Shown: positions 1 to 13,100 of the stretch, piece by piece
Position numbering within the stretch: the stretch's first letter is position 1
How the letters are laid out: the number at the start of each line of letters is the position of its first letter
DNA from: Azolla caroliniana
Lineage: Eukaryota > Polypodiophyta
NCBI GenBank assembly: GCA_043228905.1
Contig: JBHGNT010000016.1
Location: 2,604,001 to 2,668,000, forward strand
Length of the DNA stretch: 64,000 nt
Direction: 5' to 3'
Position numbers and translations under genes: made by a program
The notes under the pieces: generated by a model
The model's input: the letters and a program-made list of their open reading frames with translations, nothing else
Told to the model about the DNA's origin: nothing
Databases searched by the model: none

Positions 1-722
1 TAAATGGTGCAACATGAATAATTCAAGAGACATCAGAATTCTTGGTTGATTAACCCTAAGAAGTTTATACTCTTGCACACATAATCTCCTTGGAGGCAAT
101 GTGATAAAAGTTGCCTGATAAGTCATCAAAATTCATAGGCCTATGGCAATAGCTGATAGATATATGTATATTTTGTAGAGAACTGTATGGGCTTGCTCAT
201 ATGTCTTGGTATCTCATAGAAACCATTTCATCACTGTGTAATTTGTGAATGTGTTTATACATAGTATGTATGGATGTGTGTATCTGTGTGCAAATGTATG
301 GATTGTTAGTATCTACTATGTAGCTTTATACCATATTTCCTTAATGTTTTTTCAATGTACTTGTCGCTTAAAAAATGAATGATTATCCATGATTTCTTCA
401 TGAAAAGCAATGTTCATGCTGCATTATTATTTAACCATATAATTCTGATGTATGGCGTGCTTTGTATATTCCATGTAGGTTTTGTCTAGCACTTTTGGTT
501 AATGTTTTTTTCAATGTACTAGTTCTTTAAAACATGAACAAATTTTTCATGCTATCACTTATTATTAATTAATTAGTTTTGGCTCAGGATTTAACTTTCG
601 TCCTAATCTAGATTGTCTTGTATCTTAATTGTTATATGTGGAGAGAGACACAAACCTATGTTCTATATATAGTTATATGTATGTATGCATATATAATATT
701 TAATAAGTTGGTGTTGAAACAG
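1..722 (+). other. Intron of the patatin-like gene (3' part)
   Basis: AT-rich sequence without a credible reading frame. It ends in a pyrimidine-poor but valid AG acceptor at 721-722, directly before the coding exon at 723. The upstream exons must lie left of the window. That this is intron rather than intergenic DNA is inferred from the exon that follows. Confidence 0.5.
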
Positions 723-962
723 GTTTCTGGAATACCAAGCCGGTGTCTGATGGAGATGGATGATCCGAGTAGTGCAAATGTACGGCGATTGACAAAGATT
801 GCCGACGACATGTTGAACCAACCCAGCATGGAGTATATACCTTTTGGTGGAAAACGCCAGCTCCAACTGACAAACAAAGAACGTCTGGATCACTTTGTCG
901 ATTGCCTCATTGCCGAACATCGTGTACGTCAGACAGAGTCCCCTCTCCCACTTCATTGTTGA
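723..962 (+). CDS. Patatin-like phospholipase, last exon (partial gene)
   Basis: The terminal exon encodes about 79 residues and stops at 960-962. It opens in phase 0 after an AG acceptor at 721-722 and begins VSGIPSRCLMEMDD. The segments NVRRLTKIADDMLNQP, then MEYIPFGGKRQL, then TNKERLDHFVDCLI resemble the C-terminal end of plant pPLAIII/patatin-like proteins, where a helix with a 'xxMLxQ' motif is followed by 'PFGGKR' and a 'TN.ERL..FV' helix. The family hydrolyses acyl groups of membrane lipids with a Ser-Asp dyad, but that catalytic region would be in upstream exons outside the window. The identification rests on this tail only, so the subfamily is uncertain. Confidence 0.6.
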   Translation, partial: VSGIPSRCLMEMDDPSSANVRRLTKIADDMLNQPSMEYIPFGGKRQLQLTNKERLDHFVDCLIAEHRVRQTESPLPLHC

Positions 963-3581
963 ACCCCTTTTTTCGTCTTCACATCATTAACCACTTTGTA
1001 ACCCAAAATCTAGGGCTTTTCTTAAGCAGTAGATTTGTCTTGATATGATGATCCACTTAAATCCATCTTGTTAGCGCACCCATAAAGTAAACAAAGAAAG
1101 CAAATTTGTAACTTAATCTTCTGGTTAATGAGTTGTAGACAGGAAAGTTGTTTTTCCTGTGTATTTAGGAGAAGAGGATTAAATTCCTTGAAAAATGGAA
1201 ACATAAATGCCCAAGCTGTTTGATCTTGGCAATTGCTCTTCTTCCATCGTCTTGATTCTGGAGCTGAAACCCTCTTTTCTAACGACAACAAAGTTTTAAC
1301 AAAGTAAAACTAAATTGCATCAAGTTATAATGCGGAGTTTGAAGAAGATTCAATCTTTGGACTCTTAGTTAAGCTTGATGTGATTGATTAATAAATTTGA
1401 AGTCCAAACTGAATCAGAATGAATTTATAATTTGAGAAGGTGACCTTTGGAGTTTGTGCTATACATGATATTTAATAAGATCTACAACTTAAGCAATGAG
1501 ATTTCCGAAATAAATTTTTTTATGGACAAGGGACAATTTTTACAATTCAGGATTAGTATAAAACATACCAATAGAAAGCTCATTAAGAGCCATGAAATCA
1601 TTTAAAGAAGAATGTAAAGGACAATTAAAAAGGAGGCATGACTTCTCCTCCATCACCCAAACCTATCAAAGTCACATAATAACACTCCAAAAGTTGAGAT
1701 GATTAATCAAGTGTTTTGCATCTACCCCACTATAATCTGATTGCCAATTAACTACGTGTGCAAACATCCGGTGACTAATGAAGTGTGATTGTGAAGTAAT
1801 TAACCAATCTCACGATGGGCTTTGTCACTCTTTTTCTTGGTGTGCAAACATGTTAACCAAGCCATCATTTCTATAATAAATAGAACATTGCATATGCTTT
1901 GCGTTCACAATATATTTCTAGAAGCACTATAACATCTACAGACATGTGCTTGAGATTTGATGCTGAACATATGGGAATGCAAATTTATCAATGGTTACAA
2001 GTAGTGCATGCATATATGATATGCTGTTATGTTGTCTCTTACCATACTTGTTTGTGTATTAATTGAGCAAGCTTATCTAAATACTCCTAGATATATCATC
2101 ATGCTCAAGATCTGAATCTGGCCTAGTCATTGAATCCATGTCTAGTGAGGGTGTGATATCTTGGTTAAAAAGCTTGTAGATATGATGCTTTTTACCAACA
2201 GTATAACCAAAATGTATAAATTTTAACCTATTACTATTGTTTACGCTAAAAACCAAGTAGAGAAACTGTAATATCTATGTCTCCATTAAAATATGCCACC
2301 TTATTATATATCCTTGTGCTTCGGAAGCGTTTTGAATGCCCTTTCCAACGTTCATTTTCTAGATCGCTGCTTCTTCATTTATTACATTAGAAACCAAACC
2401 TTCGTTTGAACTTTTTCCCTTTTGTAGAAGGGACAAATCACTTGAACTTTATCTTTGATGAGCCAAGTAATGATGCCTTCAAAATGCATGTTCCTAAAGT
2501 AATGGCTTTACAAAATTGTCACTGACATGCTTTTATTTGCTGGGTGAAGGCAATAGCTTGCTCTTTAAGGATCAATGGTAGCTCTAACAACTAGACACAG
2601 ATAAAACCTGGGCAAGTCATACAAACGCCACTAGTTTTCCACTAATCCTTAAAATGCCAAACCCACGGGCCACACTGTTTTAAATGAACTTTCACAATAC
2701 TAAAAAGTAAATGCTCAACTAAGTGCATTGTGCATTTAACAATCCATATGATGTTCTGAGCTTTCCAGCTGATCCCTCAATATGACATGGCAAAAAACGG
2801 TGATAAATTCTATTGGAATAAAAGAAACACATTGGAAATTCACACAAGGTAGGGTAAAAATGACAAAAGGGATTGAATAAAAGGGTTGATTTTGCACAAA
2901 TCTGTTGCTACACAACATTTTCAACCCTCTTTGTGGGACAAGTCTAGCTTTCGAATATAAATTATGAAGATTTACTAGATACGTTCAATCACAAGGTGTA
3001 GTCACATGGATTTATTAGAACTTAATGATGATGTTTGTTAAGAACTTGATTATAAGACTTGATACTAAATTCAATGGGAGCATTTATACAACAAGATACA
3101 AGAAAAGACTCATTACAATATGCATAACAAGACAAGATGAGATTACATGAAAATACATAGAAACGGAAATGTTTTTTCCATCACTCCTATGGGATTTTGG
3201 AATGATACTGGCATTCAACTTCCCCCCCCCCATAACAATAATGTATGAATGGAAAAAGCCCAAATTAAAGATGTTATAGCTCACTCTAGATAGAAAGAGA
3301 AAACTATCCAACCACAAAAGCGGGGCTACTTTAGGGTTTAATGTTTTAGATTCACTAAGGTTTATCTTAAAGTTCTCCATTTTCATTTTCTAAAGTGTAT
3401 TAAAGATTAATGGTATCATCTGAGCGTTTTACCTAGTACTAAATCCCATACCTAACTCACTACATGAATATCTATTTCTTGAAGTGTTATTGGGTAATGC
3501 AAAGTGGTTAAACATTATCAACACCAATCAAAACAAACCATATTATGAGAATGAGTAAGGCTAATAAATCAAACTATTAAC
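963..3581. other. Intergenic, no gene recognised
   Basis: AT-rich DNA between the patatin-like gene and the 3' end of ZIP4. The only reading frames are short and of low quality. A run of ten C lies near 3223-3232. I see no RNA gene and no transposon ends. Confidence 0.5.
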
Positions 3582-6500
3582 TCACTCATCCATGGGGCTA
3601 GGCTCATCGGCTTTTCCTTTGAGAACAAGGCTGAGATTCTCCATCATTAGTGGTCTGTACGCTTCCATAGCTGGTGCAATATGCTTTAGCATATCCAAGG
3701 CTAAATTCATCCATTTCTCTGCCATTGTAAACCTAGAGAATCTTGCATGCAAAGAACCTCTATTCCAAGCAGTGGAAATTAGCCATTGTATCTCCTCCTT
3801 TGGGTATACATCAGCACCGAGGCCAAGCAATATCTGGTGAGCTTGCCTATAAAAACTCATGACCTTTGGTCCATCTCTCTGCTTTGAATCTCCTAGATTT
3901 ATAAGTGTCCTTATTGTTGCAGAAACCAAACCATAATCAGGCGATGGGGATGATAATGTAATGTTAAGGCCAGCATCAAATGCTGCCATTGCTACCTCAT
4001 AGTTATCATTATTGCTTTGGTTTTTCTCTGATCCTTCATTATTATATGCTGTTGAACCCATAGAGAAGAAATATTTTGGATGGAACCCTGGTAAGGTGCT
4101 GCAATGACGAATTATATCTAGTTGAGCTTTGTAATCTTTCAATCTCCTTCTCACTTCAAAGGAGATCAAGCTTAGGTGAGCTTCTACTGTGTCATTGTTA
4201 GAAGAGATCGTGCTTGATTTTGATAGTATGCTCTGGTGCACCTGTAATACGTATATTTGCAACATCAATTTCACTGCTTGAAGTCATTGTTTGTAGAGAT
4301 TGTACTTAGGTTTATCAAAAGTAAATACACTAAAGGTAAGTCTCACATCTAGGTTCAATAATATTGGGAAAGAAAATTGTTAAATTTTGATTAACATTGT
4401 GAACAATATGGTTTTGCTAGCATTTTGAAGGAACAAAATTCTAGTCTCACAAACGACAGTAACATTAATAGGAAAGAAGAAGATACGATGAGATTCAGAG
4501 TGTAAAAGAGAAAAATAGACTAGATTAAAGAGAATGATATTTCCTTTAAATTAACCGTAACAGAAGACGGAAAAAATATATTGGTGAGAATGCTCTTAAA
4601 ATACTGGCAGAAACTCCAAGCTATTAGAAGTTTAAATCGAAGTTATAATATAATTTAATTTTGAGCTGTTAGGCAAATTAAAGTTTGCTAAATTTGTTAC
4701 AGTTTTTAAGAACATGCGTAAGACAACGTCAAAATATGTTTATAGAATTTAAGAATTCAACACTAATATACTAATCTGTTTCCTATATTAGAATGATTAA
4801 GCCAACGATAAAACGCTGTTTAAGAAATTAAGATAAATCAATTATCATCATCTATGGATGATATAAAAATTCTAAAATTATCAACAAGAAATGCACGTCT
4901 ACCTTCACACATTTATCCAGATATAGTGCTGCCTCTCTGATAACTGCATTACTGTTTGCCTCTTCTTTATAAATACCTCCTATTAACGTTGCACTGATTG
5001 CTAGAAGCATAGACGTTCTTCTCAGTTCTAGATTCTCTAAGGTACCAGGAAGTACTTCATAGAAATCAGCAGCACATTTAAGGAAATCTATACAAAAGCT
5101 CCATTTCTGCAATTGTGCAGTATCCAAGCCATGATTCCAGGAACTCCCAGCATACCACTGAGCTTCTTTCTCTCCCATGCTTCCAGTACCAAAGAATCGG
5201 ACAGACCCCACTTCTGCTAGTCTCGATCGAGCGAAATTGAAGTATTTTAGCATCGTGGTCAATTCATTTCTTGATTCTTGAGCACACAATGCAATGATGT
5301 TCCTGATAATCACTGCCTCTCTTCTACTATCTGAACTTAATGATGAACAAGATGGCATCTCTAACATGTGAGATAATGCAGCTATGGCGACATTGAAGCA
5401 TTTGCAAGATATTGCTTCATGGGATGCCAATGTTAAATAATCTGACTCAAAATTTGGACAGTTCAACATTTGTTCTACCTCCTTGGTTGCTCTTTCTTCA
5501 TCATTCGTCTGAAGGTAGATTTTGAACTGGAAAGGTTTGACGCACAATTAGTAAAACATTGATTTAGCTAATCTCTAAAAAACTTTCGTGTACAATTTTA
5601 TCTGTTGATAGTGAATTATTTCTGGACCTGGTCCTATGGTTTTCTATCCCTCCTTGAGGGTTTTCCGAGTTAAAATTTTGGTGATGTATTGTGCATAATT
5701 TTGTGGTTTTTCTTGAATAACTTGCACAAGATAACCTTTGTCTCTAAATCATCAAGTCAGAATTGGGAAAGTGTGAAGAACAGTTACTAATCTGGACTGA
5801 TTGTAGATAACATCCATGTTCGAAAAGTTTATAATCATATTCTAGTCTTCTAGCAGAAACTGTATCAAAATTTGAAGCAGATTTCCCAAACAATTCCAAT
5901 GTTGTAGGAATATGATCACCTTCAAGAATGCTCCAACGATATTTGGTTCAATCTGTGCATTTAAGAATCCGTAATTAGCTGTTACTATCAAGAAACATCG
6001 CAGCTTTTGTCCATACACAGTCTTAACACGAGATTTGTGTTCAACAATACGCACCTTATTTGCTTCATCAACGTAATCTGAGGCTCTGTCATATTCATGA
6101 CTTGCAAGATGACAGATGCAAAGGATGCGTAAATTCTTCGCCCTTTGCTGAGCATAATCGGTATCATTTGGGGAAAGGTACATCAGTGCTGCTTCAAAAA
6201 GCTTTGTAGCAGTGAGATAATCCTTGGCTTGGAAAAACTCTTGTGCACTACATATGATCTCAACAAGGTGGCAGGCAACTTTGTGAGCTCAATAAAACAT
6301 CAGATTAGTTGACGCACTCCATTTAATATGTGAAAGAAAATGACATCAGATTGGCCTCTTATATTGCGGCATGGATAAGAACAGAATGATTAATCCTTTA
6401 ATGATGCGTGTAGATCAATAATCATCAGATTAGGCATATCGAAATGACTTAAAATTAAGCTTTTTCTTCGTGAATCCAGCTTGGATATAAGAACTGACAT

Positions 6501-8168
6501 GATCAGTATTGCAGTGCTGAGAATAGAGCAAAGATTAACGAACTGATCTGCTGAGAATGCATGAAAAGAGCAACGACAGACAACAAAGAAGGCAATAAAT
6601 ATAGTCAACCTGTTCCACAGGAGGCAATGCACAGATCGCTGAGCGTTTGCATCACTGTCCTGATCTGAGTCTCCTGTTGTATCCCCCTGGTTTATAGAAG
6701 TAGCCTTGCCATTAGAGGAACTTTTGGCAGCAGCTATACTCTGAACAACATCTTCATCTGTGGCGATAAGGAGGGCTGTTTCTGTCCGTTTCTTGAACTG
6801 TTGATCCATAGAATTAGTAGTGCGTAAGAGGTTTTCCAGAACGGAGAGGACAAAATTTTTGTTAGTTGGGAAACGGCTCCGTACAATGGAGAAAGATTTT
6901 GCTATGGCATCTTGCATAAGTGATCTGCCAGAGCTTATACAGCTCTCAATAAGAGCACTAATGGCTCCTGCACAGATCTTAGCAGTAGAGAACCTTTGGG
7001 CAGAGAGAATGAAGAGCTCTTTCTCTGCTTCTTCGAATCGAGATAAGCCAAGGTATGCCTTTAACGCCAAGTAAGGAATACAAGCATGGTCCGGGCCATT
7101 TTTAAGAATCTCCACACATTTCAGAACACTGTCAAAGTTCTCGTTATGGAGATGCCCCGCTGCAAGAAAACGCAGAATGTCAAACTTCAGACTGTTCAAC
7201 TGTTTTGAAGATCCTTCTTTCCCGATACTTAATTCGAGTGATTTATTGCTGCTGTTTTGCAATGCCATGAGTCCTTCTGAGCAAATTTCGAAAGCTTGTT
7301 CAAGAAAATTTATGGATTCTGCATATGCAGCCTTGTTGGCCATAGCCAGAAGTCCCTTTCCAAAGCGAAGACAGTCTTTTGCCAAGATTTGATACATTTC
7401 TGCTGAATGAGAGCAAGTTGGAGAATCTAGCAATCGTAATAGTCCTCGAGCGCGACCTAATAAGCTGCGAGACAAAGCTTTTTGCTGAAGCTCCCATGCT
7501 GTTCTTGCTCTAGCAAGATACAAATCAAATAGGAACTTCTCTTCTTCTTCTGTTTGAGCTCGTGACGTGATTGACATTCCTTCGTGATGATCTTTAGATC
7601 TATTTCCTAGCTCAGTAGCTTTGTCAAAGCAGGACATAGCCATGGCATAGTTGTGCAGGTTATGCCAGATCGTTCCAGTTCTGTAGAAGAACATTGCTGT
7701 CTGAAGCAAACTAGAATGAACGGATGATCCTCCAACAGTACCTGCAATAAGAAGAAGATCGCTTGCTACATGACGTAGTTTAGCTTGCTCTTCGTTAATT
7801 ACTACTTTTGCAGAGAAGTCTTCATCTCCTTCTTCCACTACGTCTCCTTCGTTTCCACCATGAGCAACAGTACGTTGAGCAGATGTTCTTTGCACATTAC
7901 TGATTTCTACACAGGTGTTCCAGATATGGCGAGCAAGCTTCCAAATCCGAGATCTTTGATCTTCGTTCAGACGAGAGTTTTGGAAGGATGGGATGAGTTC
8001 CCTGAGTTTCTTCACTGTGTCAGGACTAATCGTGGGAGCCATATGCATAACTTCTGCAACAAGCTGCTCAAGCTTCTGCAAAGAAGGCGAGAAATTGGTG
8101 GTAGGTTGATGGCCAAGTTCATTGTCTGTGTTAGCAGAATGGTCGCTAGATACCTCGGAGATCTGCAT
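3582..8168 (-). CDS. ZIP4: ZIP4/SPO22-type TPR protein, meiotic crossover factor
   Basis: Five exons join in frame to 1022 residues: 8168-6610, 6247-6055, 5952-5920 (33-nt microexon), 5526-4903 and 4241-3582. All introns are GT-AG. The protein begins MQISEVSS, like plant ZIP4 (about 940 residues in Arabidopsis). It carries the landmarks RSRIWKLARHIWN (near residue 80), LRHVASDLLLIAG, FYRTGTIWHNL, LLWNSAQEFFQAKDY, IEPNIVGAFLK, LASHEAISCK and STAWNRGSLHARFSRFTMAEKW, spread through helical TPR-like repeats. ZIP4/SPO22 (TEX11 in mammals) is a ZMM scaffold on meiotic chromosomes that promotes class I crossovers and links them to synapsis. No stop or frameshift is seen, so the gene looks functional. 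Expression is probably meiotic, which the sequence does not show. Confidence 0.9.
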
Positions 8169-8720
8169 TTGTCTTCTTCTTTTTACTCTGCAAAGAAGCT
8201 TGATTCAGAAGACTGAATTTTTTTCTAACAATATAAAGAGACGAAGACAGCGACGATGAAGACAAATATAAAGAAGACTAGGACGACGATGACGGAGCAA
8301 AAGGAACAGAAGAAGATGAAGATGGAGATTGAGATGACGATGGCGATGGCGATGGCAATGAAGATAAAGAGGACGATGACGATGTGATGAAGCAGAAGAA
8401 GATAGAGACAGTGATACCGACGATGGAACAATTTCTGCACAGAGATAGTGATCTTGATGAAGGAGAGCGAAGGATGGGAGGAATCAAACGGAGAGAATGT
8501 CTGTGCACAGCGATGGCGTGCTTGAAGGAAAGAAGGAAGGAAGAAGAAGGTAAACGGCGATGGCGGGAACGGGAAGCAATTCGGTTTTTGAACGAAGAAG
8601 AAGAAGAAAGAAAAAGGTCTGCGTTTTTGTTCTCTCCGTACACATCCAAAGTGCCGTACGAATGGGGGAAAAAAAATAAGAAGAAGAGAATTTTAGTTAG
8701 CCCTCTCTATACATAATAAC
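8169..8720 (-). promoter_or_regulatory. ZIP4 upstream/leader region, purine-pyrimidine skewed
   Basis: The plus strand is almost purely GA-rich from about 8225 to 8620, so a transcript of ZIP4 would have a long CU-rich leader. A 123-codon open frame on the same strand (8649-8278) begins MDVYGENKN and is then Ser-rich. It could be an upstream ORF or a by-product of the skewed composition. I cannot place the transcription start. Confidence 0.35.
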
Positions 8721-8773
8721 ATTTGGAAGATTGCTTCTTCTTTTTTCTGTTTTATTTGGCTTTTGCTTTGCAA

Positions 8774-9050
8774 CCGAAGAAGAAGAAGAAGAAGAAGAAA
8801 TTCTTGTGTCCCTCTTTTCTTGAGTTCCATGCTTTTAGATTCATTAAGAGAGAGGGAAAAGAGATTCTCCATGGCAACTTATGAGGTCTTGATGATGGAG
8901 GCTATGAAACCTCGATCTACTTTATGTCTACCCATACCGTAACCCCTCACGAGTGAGTCCCTCCTCTTGTTATGTTGCTTCTCGGAGACCGCAAAACCTC
9001 GATCTACTTGTCCCTTGAATAATCAGAGAGAGACAGAGAGAGAGAGAGAG
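8774..9050 (+). repeat. (GAA)n and (GA)n microsatellites
   Basis: A GAA run of about eight units lies at 8774-8799 and a GAGA tract at about 9027-9050. Nothing gene-like lies between them. Confidence 0.8.
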
Positions 9051-9190
9051 TTGGTAAGGTTGCCCAATGGAGACCAGGTGGTCATGGGTTCGAGTCTCGA
9101 CCCCTACATTCCACAGTGGCTTATCTAGTGTAATAAGAGATATTTGTGGAGTCCAATAAAGAAGTGAGAAATTTGGGTTTCAAACCAAAG
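9048..9190 (+). mobile_element. tRNA-derived SINE-like unit
   Basis: The stretch TTGGTAAGGTTGCCCAATGG is followed about 25 bases later by GGTCATGGGTTCGAGTCTCG. These match an internal pol III A-box region and a B-box (GGTTCGAGTCT), and the block resembles the head of Au-type plant SINEs. The 3' body (to about 9190) is AT-rich, and the end is not clearly marked by a tail or target duplication. It does not fold as an intact tRNA, so I do not call a tRNA gene. Confidence 0.45.
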
Positions 9191-9310
9191 ATGTAGTGTT
9201 AGTAGTGTATCACTAGAGTAAGCTAATTACGATAAATAAATAAGCAAGTTGTAACTCTTTTCTCTTTGGAGAGCACAATGTTCGATTTTATCGTGGGAAG
9301 TTATCCCCTC

Positions 9311-9535
9311 TCAAGAAGCAGGAGGGTGTATAGTGTATGTTTCTTGACTTAGAGAAACTCTGTAAGGAAAATGCTTTTCAAACTCTTTCCAAGTCGCCTT
9401 AGGGATGCTACCTGCTCCATACAGAAGAATCGGTGACATTAAAGTGTCAAAAAGGTACTTCGTGTAGACCCAACACGTAAATTTCTCCATGATTACACGT
9501 GTTCTCAAATGCATAATATATGCTCTCTTTCTCAC
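9311..9535 (-). pseudogene. LINE reverse transcriptase tail fragment
   Basis: A minus-strand frame contains YLFDTLMSPILLYG, then SIPKATWKEFEKHF, then SQETYTIHPP. The pattern 'LYG.E.WG.SIPK.TWKEFE..QKHF' occurs in the C-terminal part of a plant LINE-type reverse transcriptase family. Only this small piece is present and the WG part is missing. The same family occurs again at 29.5-31.0 kb, where an inserted MITE can be compared with this uninterrupted copy. Confidence 0.5.
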
Positions 9536-9593
9536 CTCAAAGCACCATGTAATACTCTTATTAAATCTATGATTTAAAATATCTTCAAGACTA

Positions 9594-10748
9594 TGTTATG
9601 ACCAAGTGTCATAACTAATGCATCTCTAGACATCATGTAATTATAACAAGGAACATATATGATAAGATACTTGTACATTTTATTGTTCTAGAAATCTTTA
9701 GAAAGTTCTAGAAGCTTTTGAAGCATGCATTGCAACAATCATTGGAAAGCTTGAGAAACTTATGGAGAATGTATACATATGTAGTGCTCAGGACCAAGTA
9801 TAAATACAATTATTCATCTTGAGCTCAATCTCGATAAACAACGCTAGCTACAGAATCATAAGTACAATTCATTGTTTCTCTCTCAATATCTTGTCTCTTG
9901 TGTCATATTCCTTGTCTCCTTTATGCTTTACTCTAGCTATCCGTGACAAATTGTTCACCTTCCCCTTCCCTAAGCCTCACCATGGTTAACTTCACCAATA
10001 ACCTAAAATAGATTATGGCAACCTTGCAACAACTCTAGATCGAAAATAACAACCTTCAAGCATCATTGTGGAAACTTCAAGTAACAACCTTCAACCTCGA
10101 TGCTATTTTGGTTGTTTTTGTCAAGTCGATTTAGTTGTCACCTCTAGTTTAAATATCGTCATCGTCACCCCTTCTACAAGACTGTGATGCTTTCCTTGCA
10201 TAGCTTGTATCAACATTTCGGGACACTAATCGACATCAAACAACCCTCATTAAGCTCTGTTTATTACATCAAGGGATTTCAATCTTTGTTTGTGCTTCTA
10301 AAGTTTCAGCAACTTACATCTAATGTTCAATGGTAGTCCAAAATTTTCATCAACGATGTCCACCCAAGCTTGGAAGTCTAGCTTAAATGAAAGATAATGT
10401 CACGTACAACAATCAAACGTCCAACCTCCCATGTCATAGCCAATGCATCTCCACACATCAAGTGACTCTATTATTTAGAGTTATTATTCTAGAAATCTTT
10501 GCAAAGTTTTAGAAACTTCTGAATCATGCATTCTAGAAATATTTGGAATATTCTAGAAACTTCTAAAGCATGCATGCACATGTAGGAACATATATAAATA
10601 CATTTGTTCGTCATGATTCTAATCAAGGTGAACAACACTAGTTACACAATCAGCACCCTTATTTCTCTCTCTTCCTCTTTATTGTATTTCATTTAATTCA
10701 TTGTCTTATGCTTATATTAGTAATAATCTCAAGTATATGGTATTAGAG
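9594..10748 (+). mobile_element. Two diverged LTR-like copies with gag-like remnant
   Basis: A block at 9594-9948 (TGTTATGACC to CCGTGACA) recurs in diverged form at about 10432-10737. Both share the order CATA(A/G)C.AATGCATCTC, TTCTAGAAATCTTT, GAAGCATGCAT, TATAAATACA, and an AACAACGC/ACTAG motif. The second copy is followed by TGGTATTAGAG at 10738, one change from the initiator-Met tRNA primer-binding site of copia elements. Between the copies, CCTAAGCCTCACCATGG starts a gag-like but stop-ridden stretch. The best reading is an old copia-like or TRIM element. Confidence 0.45.
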
Positions 10749-13100
10749 TGATTTTCTAATGTTTCTTTTGTTGATGTTGATTTCCTTCGAATGGTGATCG
10801 ATTGATGTTCTTTTGAGCTTGATCAAGAAACTCGTCAACAAAGGATCTTCGGTACTTTCTTTTATTTTCACGAATAATAATATATTTATTTTTATTCTAT
10901 TCTTTCTTCTCCTATTCTCAATCATGTTTAAGTCAATATGTTAACATGTAAATCATTCAATTATGTTGTAGTGGTCATAGTTTGTTCGTATAAAATGTAC
11001 ATATGTTATGTATGTGTATGAGGTCAATACCTCAATTGCTATGTATTTGATATGCGATGTGTGTCATATGCGTAAGAGGTCAATACGTCAATTAGACATT
11101 ATGTTTACTCTCTTTTTTGGATATTGCATGTGGGTAGAGGCGACATGCCTCGATTACGTATCTCAATTACATTATTCGTTGGTTTAATATGTTTTGTTAA
11201 TTATTCTTTTATATATATACATATATGATCACATGTATATGTATGTGATCATATACAAGTCATAAACATATAACGTATATATTAGGAATTTGTTACATGA
11301 TATTGGTATATCGAATGTTGTGCTTTTGGGTTAAGGATCTTGGTGGGTGTCTTCCTCATTTTTGTGGGAAAGGCGTAGTCACCATCCATTTTTAACAAAA
11401 AATTCCGGTTATCCCCCTTGGTCACCTTGATTTTGCTATACGTAACAATTAAACAAGCACTTAGTGCGAGGTTGCCCTTATGAAACCCACATCCAAAAAT
11501 CCGCACTTGCAACATGATTATGGGGTCACCATGAGATCATGATTACGAAAGGAAATCATAATGAAGTAACTATGTGATGGGCCATGTGAGCCTACTATGG
11601 AAAGAGGCCTAGTGTTGGCTTGACCATTAGGTTGCTCCTTATGGTATGTCATTGTAATGATGAGACTTGAGGTTGAGGAGGATACCAACATAGTTTTTTA
11701 GTCAATGAGGGGGAAATAAGGATTTTGAACCCATATGTTTTTCTTTTAAAAAGTATATGTGGGTACATAGCTTTGAATATATAGAGATCGGGGAAAAAAA
11801 TTCTTTTTTCAACCCCATGGTTTTTTAAAACACCTTTGTATTACTATAATTACCTGATCTCGAACCTCATCTCATGTGTCTAGAGGGGTAGTAACATGAG
11901 ATCATGATAATGATTAATGTTTGCCCATGAGATGGTTACATCACGACATTATGTTATCACTATTTGTTTGACCTGATCGTATTTCTTTGGCAGACATTAT
12001 ATTTTTATGGCTCATAATAACGATCACCCCATGGCATCCTCCCAAGTAGAGGGTTTCAAGGAAATATGCCTAGGTCAATCCCAACTATTTGTCTAACCTA
12101 ATCATATTTCTTTGGCAGACATTATATTTTTATGGCTCATAATAACGATCACCCCATGGCATCCTCCCAAGCAGAGGGATTCAAGGAAATACGCCTAGGT
12201 CAATCCCAATTGAGCTGTATTTTTTACAAATACAAAATTTCATTAACTCTACCTTTAATGCGATTTCTGAACTTTGACAATCTCATGGTACTCTAGAAGC
12301 ACATCTCATTAGCGTGGAAAGATACGAATAGACCAGATGAACATCAAGGTGAACCATCATTTGTCGTCAAGCCATTTATAGGAGAAAAAAATGAGAGAAC
12401 CAAAGAAGCAATTCACACATAGCTTGATCTATATCCTAAGGCCTCATCTATCCAAAGGAGACAATTGGTTAATTGTTTGTTTTGTCAATGGCATTCCCAA
12501 TTCAAAGTATCATTGGATAGTGCATGATAAGAAAATCTTTCAAAGAGGCCGTTGAAATTGTCCTTCGTTATCAACACACTTTAATAATTACCAACGCGGT
12601 AGAAATGCATAGAGATTATTCCTAATTTAAGCATAAGGCAAGGAATTAAATTATAGCTGATGAAGAGCAAGAGAGAGAAAGAAGGGTGTTAATCCACTCG
12701 ACCACCCCCAAGCGAAAGGATCAAGATAGACTCAAGTATTGATCAATGTCTCATACCACCGCCATGGCATCTAGTCGTACCTAGTACTGGCACATGCTCG
12801 CCACAAAAGAGCTTGTTTACCACAAGGTCACAATCTCAACGTACTTAAATAATGTGTCTAAACGGGTGGTTAGGCCTCATATTTATAGCGAGACCTAAGG
12901 CTCCCATGCAAGTTCACACACTGGCCCTTATGGGTTGTCTTAATTCCTGGGATTAAAAGTAATTCACCCTTCTTTACACTCTTGGTTAACCCTCTGACTT
13001 TTATCCTGGCGTGTATAATACTACATTACAAACTACCATGGGATAAATTATCGTCATGGCCGTAACATTAAACAAGGAAGCAATTAACATATGTAAGGAA
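10749..13100. mobile_element. Degenerate retroelement sequence with a tandem duplication
   Basis: No intact coding frame. Stop-riddled stretches near 12230-12600 look like eroded gag/internal retroelement sequence. A 125-bp direct tandem duplication covers 11961-12085 and 12086-12210, each unit containing the CTTTGGCAGACATTAT and CACCCCATGGCATCCTCC motifs with a few substitutions. Superfamily and ends could not be determined. Confidence 0.35.

Noticed and set aside
9080-9120. Possible tRNA gene (GGTTCGAGTCTCG)
   Set aside because: Only the internal promoter boxes fit. No acceptor stem or anticodon arm can be folded, so it is listed as a SINE-like unit.
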